The notes below the pieces were generated by a model. It searched no databases. It was not told the DNA's origin and saw only the letters and a program-made list of their open reading frames with translations. From the NCBI GenBank assembly GCA_003220855.1, contig QHTP01000224.1, forward strand, positions 1-5,529: a DNA stretch of 5,529 nucleotides. The letters are read 5' to 3'. Numbering within the stretch: position 1 is the first letter of the stretch; each line of letters starts with the position of its first letter. Source of the stretch: Gemmatimonadota bacterium (lineage in GTDB: Bacteria; Gemmatimonadota; Gemmatimonadetes; Gemmatimonadales; GWC2-71-9). The position numbers and the translations under genes are program-made. Positions 1 through 4,450 of the stretch are shown here, piece by piece.

Positions 1-156
1 CTCGAGCCGGGCGTGCTGTGCGGCCGCGGGACCCTCGAGGCCGTCGCGCGCGCCGTGCCCCTCCCAAACGACCGCGCCGGGCTCGCCCGAATCGGGGAGC
101 TCCGGCGCTGGCAGATAGAGGCTCTGGGGGACGCGCTGTTGGCGGCGCTCGGCTAG
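1..156 (+). CDS. Ribonuclease D-like protein, C-terminal end only (HRDC region)
   Basis: The frame is open from the first base and ends at TAG 154-156, giving 51 residues of the C-terminus; the start lies outside the window. The visible pattern is LEPGVLCGRGTLEAVARA near the left edge, then a proline-containing turn and IGELRRWQIEALGDALLAAL. This matches the usual end of an HRDC helical domain in RNase D-type 3'-5' exoribonucleases, where a short 'gvL..r..le.iA' helix is followed by 'L..i..lR.WQ...lG..LL..l'. HRDC domains help bind the RNA substrate; the catalytic DEDD exonuclease domain would lie upstream and cannot be seen. Another HRDC-carrying protein such as a RecQ- or UvrD-type helicase is possible, but the ending straight after the LL..L helix is more like RNase D. 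The gene converges on the minus-strand DUF59 gene with no intergenic space. The call rests on a short fragment. Confidence 0.6.
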   Translation, partial: LEPGVLCGRGTLEAVARAVPLPNDRAGLARIGELRRWQIEALGDALLAALG

Positions 157-464
157 AGACCCATCAGCGCCCGCACTTTGGGATCCATGCGCTCGGGCGT
201 CCAGTACGGCTCCCACACGATCTCGATGTCCACGTCCTTCACGCCCTCGAGTGCGCGGAGCACGCGGTAGGCGTCGTTCGTAATCATCGGACCGGCGGGG
301 CAGCCGGGCGAGGTGAGGGTCATGTTCACCCGCACCTCGTCCCCCGCGATCCCCACGTCGTACACGAGGCCGAGGTCGATGATGTTCATATCGAGCTCGG
401 GGTCTTTCACCTGGCGGAGCGCCTCGCGCACCGCCGCTTCCGTCAGCTCCGCCGGGACCGTCAT
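153..464 (-). CDS. MIP18/DUF59 family metal-sulfur cluster assembly factor (SufT-like)
   Basis: This 103-residue protein is the usual size for a stand-alone DUF59 domain. Family hallmarks are the DPE motif at residues 21-23 within VKDPELDMNIIDLGLVYD, and TSPGCP at 51-56 with the conserved Cys55. The C-terminal part, WEPYWTPERM at about 84-93, is typical of bacterial members. The family includes SufT, which assists maturation of Fe-S proteins, and PaaD of phenylacetate degradation. No phenylacetate genes are present, so a general Fe-S maturation role in the cytoplasm is inferred. The ATG at 464-462 is chosen because it has a clear AAGGAG ribosome-binding site 7 nt upstream and begins exactly where DUF59 homology begins; the same frame stays open further upstream but that part is antiparallel to coding sequence of the next gene. 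It is the last gene of the minus-strand block, 32 nt after the DCC gene, and its stop overlaps the stop of the convergent RNase D-like gene. Confidence 0.88.
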   Translation of the reverse strand: MTVPAELTEAAVREALRQVKDPELDMNIIDLGLVYDVGIAGDEVRVNMTLTSPGCPAGPMITNDAYRVLRALEGVKDVDIEIVWEPYWTPERMDPKVRALMGL

Positions 465-471
465 CCACCAA

Positions 472-477
472 CTCCTT
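472..477 (-). promoter_or_regulatory. Shine-Dalgarno site of the DUF59 gene
   Basis: The minus strand reads AAGGAG here (part of GGAAGGAG over 479-472), 7 nt upstream of the ATG at 464-462. It is the clearest ribosome-binding site in the window. It decides the start of the DUF59 gene against the much longer open frame running to 827. Confidence 0.75.
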
Positions 478-496
478 CCATCTCCTGTTGCCCAAC

Positions 497-865
497 CTAG
501 CGGGCCGCGTAGCCGCGCACCAGGCAGCGGCGGCGTCGCGCGATCCAGGCGTACAGCCGCCGCGCCACCGGCAGCACGCCCGGCAGGCGGAACGGCCACG
601 CCAGCCAGCGCCGGTCCAGCAGCTTGAGAATCTCCGGCGCCGCGTCCGCCCCCGCGAACACACGGCCGTCCGGCGGAGCGAGCACAAGGTGCATCGCCGC
701 CGCCAAGGCCGGGAGCGGAATGCCGAACGCCACGACGCGGGCTTGATCCTGGAACGGGACCAACGCGATCCGCTGTTCCCGGTCCCAGCGCCGCACCAGG
801 TCCGCCGCCTGCCGGCAGAAGCCGCACTCGCCGTCGTAAATCAGGGTGGCGTGGTCAGGGCGCAT
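497..865 (-). CDS. DCC family thiol-disulfide oxidoreductase-like protein (DUF393)
   Basis: This 122-residue protein is of normal length for the DCC/DUF393 family. It opens with the defining motif LIYDGECGFC (residues 8-17), a beta strand followed by the DxxCxxC signature with Cys14 and Cys17 placed as in thioredoxin-fold proteins. A helix (ADLVRRWDRE) and a second strand (IALVPFQD) follow. The middle contains VFAGADAAPEILKLLD (69-84), matching the conserved 'v..G.dA...ll..l' block, and a hydrophobic/aromatic stretch WLAWPFRLPGVLPVARRLYAWIARRR (87-112) that may pack on the membrane. A third cysteine (Cys114) lies near the C-terminus. The family is predicted to carry out thiol-disulfide exchange, but biochemical roles are mostly undefined. 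The ATG at 865-863 lies inside the end of the serine hydrolase gene (11-nt overlap) and has no good ribosome-binding site, so translational coupling is likely. Homology begins immediately after this ATG, so the longer open frame upstream is rejected. Confidence 0.85.
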   Translation of the reverse strand: MRPDHATLIYDGECGFCRQAADLVRRWDREQRIALVPFQDQARVVAFGIPLPALAAAMHLVLAPPDGRVFAGADAAPEILKLLDRRWLAWPFRLPGVLPVARRLYAWIARRRRCLVRGYAAR

Positions 866-2006
866 CGGAGGCTCGAGCCGCAGCGTCCGCCACCCGTCCA
901 CGCACGCCCTTGAGGACCGTAAAGGGACGGCGGGCGCGCGGCGCGTAGGCACGGTTGGTGAGCAGGACGACGAATAGGTCGCGGTCCGGATCGATCCACA
1001 ACGACGTGCCCGTCCAGCCGGTGTGGCCGTAGCTGCGCGGCCCGAACAGCGTTCCCGCGCTCGAGACGCGTTCCCCGGTGGGCAGCGCCTGCCAGCCGAG
1101 GGCACGCGCCTCACTGCCGTGCCCGAACTCGGTGCTTTTCGTGGTAAACAGCCGCACGGTTTCCGGCTTGAGCAGCCGGCGCCCGTCAGGCAGCGCGCCC
1201 TCGCGCAGCATGAACTGGGCGAACCGCGCCACGTCCAGCGCGGTGGCGAACAGGCCCGCATTGCCCGACACGCCTCGCAGCTTGAACGCACTGCCGTCGT
1301 TCACGACGCCCGCGACCGGATGCCCGCGCCACACGCCGGTCGGCGCGATCCGGGGCCGGAGGCGGACGGGCGGGCGGAACATCGTGCCCCCGAGGCCCAG
1401 CGGCGCGAAGACCTCACGCGAGGCGAAGACGTCCAGTGGCTCCCCGGTGACCCGTTGCACCACGGCGCCCAGCAGGATCGCGTTCAAATCACTGTAGATC
1501 ACGCGCGTGCCGGGCGCGACCCGAGGCGCCTCGGACAGGACCCGTCGCATCACGGCCGCGCTGTCGGGGAGCGCCTTGAGCTCCGGGTCCGGGATGTCCG
1601 CCCGCAGACCGGACGTGTGGGCGAGGAGCTGGCGCACGGTGACGTCCGCCGTCCGTGTCCCCTGGAGCTCCGGCAGATAGGTCGCGACCGGCGCATCGAG
1701 CCGGACGCGCCCGCGCTCGACGAGGAGCATCAGGGCGGGGGTCGTCGCGATCACCTTGGTGAGCGACGCCAGGTCGTACATCGTGCTCTCGGGATCGACA
1801 GCACGACTCGTCGCCGACCAGGTGAGGTGCCCGTAGCCCTTGGCGAGGAGCACCGAGTCGCGCCGCCCCACGACCAGGGCGGCACCGGCGTAGGCCCCCT
1901 CCCGGATGCCCTCCAGCACGAGCGGATCGAACGTCGCCGCACCGAAGGAGGGGCGGGTGGTTGCTGCCGACGCCGCTTGTAGGAGGAGGATCAGTCCTAG
2001 CACCAC
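855..2006 (-). CDS. Exported serine hydrolase, beta-lactamase/DD-peptidase fold (class C-like)
   Basis: From the GTG at 2006-2004 this is a 383-residue protein. Residues 1-14 (VVLGLILLLQAASA) form a hydrophobic stretch ending in an A-x-A cleavage-like site, suggesting export. Active-site motifs of the class C beta-lactamase/penicillin-binding-protein group are present: S81-L-T-K84 (SxxK nucleophile and base), Y171-S-D-L-N (YxN-type motif), and H328-T-G (KTG equivalent) in SYGHTGWTGTSLWIDP. RQLLAHTSGL (126-135) and GNAGLFATALDVARFAQFML (248-267) are also family-typical. Substrate cannot be read from sequence: peptidoglycan peptides, esters and other amides are all possible, and antibiotic resistance should not be assumed. 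The start is uncertain. The frame stays open to 2201 but that part is inside amrS; GTG 2006, GTG 2003 or a nearby upstream CTG would each keep most of the signal peptide, and an upstream start would add the basic residue that the present N-terminus lacks. Overlap with amrS suggests coupled translation. Confidence 0.87.
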   Translation of the reverse strand: MVLGLILLLQAASAATTRPSFGAATFDPLVLEGIREGAYAGAALVVGRRDSVLLAKGYGHLTWSATSRAVDPESTMYDLASLTKVIATTPALMLLVERGRVRLDAPVATYLPELQGTRTADVTVRQLLAHTSGLRADIPDPELKALPDSAAVMRRVLSEAPRVAPGTRVIYSDLNAILLGAVVQRVTGEPLDVFASREVFAPLGLGGTMFRPPVRLRPRIAPTGVWRGHPVAGVVNDGSAFKLRGVSGNAGLFATALDVARFAQFMLREGALPDGRRLLKPETVRLFTTKSTEFGHGSEARALGWQALPTGERVSSAGTLFGPRSYGHTGWTGTSLWIDPDRDLFVVLLTNRAYAPRARRPFTVLKGVRGRVADAAARASDAP

Positions 2007-3100
2007 ACGCCCGGAATGCGCCGCCCGCAGGCGGGGCAGCGGCCGTCCGCGCCGATCCGCTGCCGCGTGATCACGTACCCGGTCCGCTCGACGAGCAGGT
2101 CGCCGCAATCGGGGCACCAGGTGTTCTCCCAGCGGCCCACCCGACCCGGGGCGTTCCCGGCGTACACGAACTTGAGGCCCGCCTCCGCCCCGATCTCGCA
2201 CGCCCGGACGAGCATCTCCGGGGTGGTGTCGTCCGGGTCGGTCATGCGGTAGTCCTTGTGGAATGCGGTGACGTGCCAGGGGATCTCGGGGCTGACCGAC
2301 GCGATGTAGTCGGCGGCGCGCGTGAGCTGCGCGGTGTCATCGTTGAAGCCGGGCACGACGAGCGTCACCAGCTCGACCCAGAAGCCGCGCTCGTACACCA
2401 TGCGGATCGCGTCCAGCACGTGCTGCAGCACGCCGCCGAGCTCACGGTAGCGCCGGTCGTCCATCGCCTTGAAATCGATCTTGTAACAGTCGGTCCAGGG
2501 ACGGATGTAGTCGAGCACCTCGGACGTGGCGTTGCCGTTCGAGATGAACGCCGTTTTCAGACCACTGGCTTTCGCCACTTTGAATACGTCGACGGCCCAT
2601 TCGGCAGTGATGAGCGGCTCGTTGTACGACGAGCCGACGAGCCGGGCCCCCTGGCGCAGCGCCAACCGCACCAGGCCGTCGGGGGTCACGTCCGTCGGGA
2701 GCACGCCCGCGGCGGCGTCGCGCAGCGCCTGGCTGGTGAGCCAGTTCTGGCAGTAGCCGCAGTGGAAGTCGCACCCCAGCATGCCGAAGGTGAGCGTGTC
2801 CGAGCCGGGGAGGGCGTGGAAGAACGGCTTCTTCTCGGTGGGATCGCACTGCAACGCGGCCACGTATCCTGCGGGCGCGTAGAGGATTCCGTCCTTGTTG
2901 AAGCGCACCTTGCATATGCCGCGCCGCCCCGGTTTGACGAGACAGCGATGCCCGCAGGCGAAGCAGCGCACCGCGCCCTCCGGCAGCCGCTCGACGAGCT
3001 CTCCCTCGCGCACCCTCGCGTCGAGCGCCTGGGAGAGGGTGGCGACCCCTCCGTCGGGCGCTGCGTGCCTGAGCAACGATACGATGCTGCGGTGCGTCAT
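1997..3100 (-). CDS. amrS: AmmeMemoRadiSam system radical SAM enzyme AmrS
   Basis: This 367-residue cytoplasmic protein carries the radical SAM motif CDFHCGYCQNW, with Cys110, Cys114 and Cys117 to ligate the 4Fe-4S cluster that cleaves S-adenosylmethionine. An N-terminal cysteine set, C46-x2-C49-x3-C53-x9-C63 within RCFACGHRCLV and GICKVR, and a C-terminal pair of CxxC knuckles (Cys329/Cys332 and Cys355/Cys358) frame the barrel; the latter looks like a zinc ribbon. GSSYNEPLITAEW (156-168), FISNGNAT (185-192), YKIDFKAMDD (206-215) and VPGFNDD (249-255) are typical of the AmrS branch related to pyruvate formate-lyase activases. The family normally accompanies AmrA (AMMECR1) and AmrB (Memo), neither of which is in this window; the substrate is not established to my knowledge. 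The ATG at 3100-3098 follows a purine-rich leader (GGAAGGAAGG, rather far at about 14 nt, with AGG nearer). It lies 50 nt after the metalloprotease gene, and its stop is overlapped by the serine hydrolase start. Confidence 0.93.
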   Translation of the reverse strand: MTHRSIVSLLRHAAPDGGVATLSQALDARVREGELVERLPEGAVRCFACGHRCLVKPGRRGICKVRFNKDGILYAPAGYVAALQCDPTEKKPFFHALPGSDTLTFGMLGCDFHCGYCQNWLTSQALRDAAAGVLPTDVTPDGLVRLALRQGARLVGSSYNEPLITAEWAVDVFKVAKASGLKTAFISNGNATSEVLDYIRPWTDCYKIDFKAMDDRRYRELGGVLQHVLDAIRMVYERGFWVELVTLVVPGFNDDTAQLTRAADYIASVSPEIPWHVTAFHKDYRMTDPDDTTPEMLVRACEIGAEAGLKFVYAGNAPGRVGRWENTWCPDCGDLLVERTGYVITRQRIGADGRCPACGRRIPGVWC

Positions 3101-3127
3101 GGACCTGCTGCCTGCCTTCCTTCCATC

Positions 3128-3133
3128 AATATA
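3128..3133 (-). promoter_or_regulatory. Possible -10 element upstream of amrS
   Basis: The minus strand reads TATATT, about 27 nt before the amrS ATG, in the 50-nt gap after the metalloprotease gene. It is one of the few AT-rich spots in the window and resembles a sigma-70 -10 box. The region 17 nt upstream (GGCTGA, overlapping the metalloprotease stop) is a poor -35 match. It could be an internal promoter allowing amrS and downstream genes to be expressed separately, or chance. Confidence 0.22.
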
Positions 3134-3150
3134 GCCCCCCGAGCGCGGAC

Positions 3151-4029
3151 TCAGCCGCCCACGCGCAGCAGACCGGGCGCGAGCTGATACAGGAGCAAGG
3201 CCGTGGCGATGTCCCGCGGCGACAGCTCCCGCACCTTCGGCCTGGCGTACATGAGGTCGCCGGCATCGGGAGAATGATCGAGGCCAAGCAGATGCCCGAT
3301 CTCGTGCATCGCCATCACGCGCAGGTCGTCCGGGGTGAGTGGCTGTCCCTTGGGATCGAACGTCGCGAGGGTCACCACCCCGCCCTTCAGCCGCCCATCG
3401 TCATCCCACTCGAGGTCGGTCTGTCCGGTCCGCTCACCTTCGAACTGTATGCGCCACTGGAACCGCACTTCGGCGGACGCCGAATCGGCGTCGAGCGCGA
3501 AGCGCACCGGCACCCCCGCCTGCTCCCAGGCCTGGAACGCGCTGCGGACGGCATCGAGGAACGCGGGCTGGAAGTTCGCGACCGTGGCCGCTGGCAGGTA
3601 CACGCGGACCGGGGGCGCCGTGCGGTTGTCCCAGCGATGCAACGCCGAGTCCGAGCTGGCGGCCACGATGTCGTTCAAGTAGGTGAGCCCCGCGCTCGCC
3701 CGGATGCGGCGGCGGATCTCGGAGCGCGCGAGCAGCACCATGTAGCTCGTGCCGCCGGGGTCGCTCGGGGGCTGCGCGGCCGGCGGGAGGGGCGTGGGTG
3801 CGGCGGGAGCGGGGGCGGGGGCGGGGGCGGGGGCGGGCGACGCCGCGCGGGCCGCGCCGTCGCGCCCGGCGGCGGAGCTTTCCGCGGAAACGACAACCAA
3901 GGGCGCGTCGGACGCGGGACCGGCACGCACGCGATGCGCCGGCCGCGCGAAGGCATTCCAGAGGACCATCAGCAACACGAACGCCACCGCTGCGGAGACG
4001 AGGATGGACAAGCGACGCTCGACGACCAT
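3151..4029 (-). CDS. Matrixin family zinc metalloprotease, membrane-anchored or secreted
   Basis: The 292-residue protein starts with basic residues (VERR) and one hydrophobic helix at about 8-26, which is either a signal peptide or an N-terminal membrane anchor. A low-complexity linker follows, rich in Ala and Pro, with a run of Pro-Ala dipeptides at 64-76. The catalytic domain occupies about 135-285: PPVRVYLP strand (139-146), FLDAVRSAFQAWEQAGVPVRF (helix then strand), and the metzincin zinc site HEIGHLLGLDH at 242-252, where His242, His246 and His252 bind zinc and Glu243 is the catalytic base. The Met-turn is probably LMY, with Met260. This fits a peptidase M10-type domain cleaving proteins outside the cytoplasm. 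No cysteine-switch propeptide is seen. The ATG at 4029-4027 lacks a clear Shine-Dalgarno sequence; no better start lies in frame before the hydrophobic helix. It is the first gene of the minus-strand block, and the natural substrate is unknown. Confidence 0.88.
   Translation of the reverse strand: MVVERRLSILVSAAVAFVLLMVLWNAFARPAHRVRAGPASDAPLVVVSAESSAAGRDGAARAASPAPAPAPAPAPAAPTPLPPAAQPPSDPGGTSYMVLLARSEIRRRIRASAGLTYLNDIVAASSDSALHRWDNRTAPPVRVYLPAATVANFQPAFLDAVRSAFQAWEQAGVPVRFALDADSASAEVRFQWRIQFEGERTGQTDLEWDDDGRLKGGVVTLATFDPKGQPLTPDDLRVMAMHEIGHLLGLDHSPDAGDLMYARPKVRELSPRDIATALLLYQLAPGLLRVGG
3811..3837 (+). repeat. GGGGGC hexamer repeat (G-rich microsatellite) inside the metalloprotease gene
   Basis: Four perfect copies of GGGGGC followed by GGG lie on the plus strand. 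On the coding (minus) strand the hexamers read as alternating CCC and GCC codons, giving the Pro-Ala linker of the metalloprotease. Since the unit is six bases, gain or loss of a copy would change linker length by two residues without shifting frame. The five closely spaced G-runs, separated by single C bases, also meet the usual pattern for a G-quadruplex on the non-template side. Confidence 0.85.
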
Positions 4030-4119
4030 GCGCGCAATATGCGAGTCGCCGGCGTCGCGCCGCTAGCTTTGCCTCGGCGGCGTCTCTATGATTGTGGCCT
4101 GCTTATGCTTGGCCGGTAA
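4030..4119. promoter_or_regulatory. Divergent intergenic region between metalloprotease operon and MMPL gene
   Basis: This 90-bp gap between two divergently read genes must hold the start signals for both if no other promoter exists. On the plus strand TATGAT at 4087-4092 and TATGCT at 4104-4109 resemble sigma-70 -10 boxes; no convincing -35 partner is present at 16-18 bp. On the minus strand no clear promoter is visible, and the metalloprotease start has no evident ribosome-binding site, so a leaderless or short-leader transcript is possible. No operator palindrome or riboswitch-like fold was recognised. Confidence 0.4.
4087..4092 (+). promoter_or_regulatory. Possible -10 box for the MMPL transporter gene
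   Basis: TATGAT matches five of six positions of the TATAAT consensus and lies 27 nt upstream of the GTG start at 4120. The bases at the expected -35 position (TAGCTT, 4064-4069) match poorly, so the call relies on the -10 alone. A very short ATG reading frame overlaps it, which offers a competing reading. Confidence 0.28.
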
Positions 4120-4447
4120 GTGATCGCGTTACCCGCGGCCGCTATCATCCGCCGGCGTGGGTGGGTGCTCGCGGCGTGGGCGGCTCTGTTCGTGCTGTTC
4201 GCGCCGCGGGCGTGTCGTGTCCAGCAGGTCCTCGCCCTGCGCGGGGGCACGAGCGAGGCGACCGAGGCGAGCCGCGCGACAGAGCTCCTCAAGCAGGCGT
4301 TCCGAACCCCGTTCGCCGACTATGTAGGGATCGTCGTGCACGGTCCCGTCCGCTGGACCAACCCGCGGTTCGAGGCGGTGCTCGATACGCTCACGGCCGC
4401 GGTCGAGCGCCGCAGCTACGTGGGCCAGGTGCCCGCAATCGACCCGC
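4120..4447 (+). CDS. MMPL/RND family exporter, N-terminal fragment before a frame break
   Basis: The frame opens at GTG 4120, directly after an in-frame TAA at 4117-4119, so this is the earliest possible start. The protein begins with a short polar segment, arginines (IIRRR) and the first transmembrane helix WVLAAWAALFVLFAP (about 15-29). The first extracytoplasmic domain follows: a Gly-Thr loop with TEASRATELLKQAF, then ADYVGIVVHGPVRWTNPRFEAVLDTLTAAVERRSYVGQV. This is the standard start of an MMPL-type transporter. After about 4440 the frame stops looking like transporter sequence, becoming Arg/Gly/Ala-rich with no membrane helices, while frame 2 takes over. The frame itself remains open to a stop at 5296-5298, but that tail is an antiparallel-like GC shadow and is not taken as real. 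The fragment belongs with the following entry to a single gene. Confidence 0.78.
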
Positions 4448-4450
4448 GAC
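4438..4450 (+). other. Frame break (frame 1 to frame 2) in the MMPL gene, probably with missing sequence
   Basis: Coding signal in frame 1 ends around VGQVPAID, and frame 2 resumes as DLSSSYVPDLRGTISDAL from 4448. Removing one C from the CCC at 4443-4445 would join the frames as ATC GAC CGC GAC CTG. However, MMPL proteins normally have a further few tens of residues here, including a strand of the 'lvs.dgr.tf..v.l' kind, which is not found in any frame. A deletion whose length is not a multiple of three is therefore as likely as a single-base insertion. The frame-2 fragment has a stop upstream at 4325-4327, so the full protein cannot be made from one frame. Confidence 0.7.

Noticed and set aside
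465..827. N-terminal extension of the DUF59 protein to 827
   Set aside because: It overlaps the DCC gene in another frame, whereas ATG 464 has a strong ribosome-binding site and fits the family length.
866..1291. N-terminal extension of the DCC protein to 1291
   Set aside because: It overlaps the serine hydrolase coding sequence. The DUF393 motif starts right after the ATG at 865, and the extension has no family features.
1023..1982. Long plus-strand open frame (319 codons) opposite the serine hydrolase
   Set aside because: Same reason: the minus strand holds full active-site motifs, while this frame is Arg/Gly/Glu-rich with no recognisable family.
2007..2201. 65-residue N-terminal extension of the serine hydrolase to ATG 2201
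   Set aside because: It lies wholly inside amrS in another frame, is Arg/Gly-rich, and would bury the predicted signal peptide.
1961..3187. Long plus-strand open frame (408 codons) opposite amrS
   Set aside because: It lies antiparallel to a clearly recognisable AmrS. Its translation is rich in Arg, His, Val and Gly without domain motifs, as expected for a GC-driven shadow.
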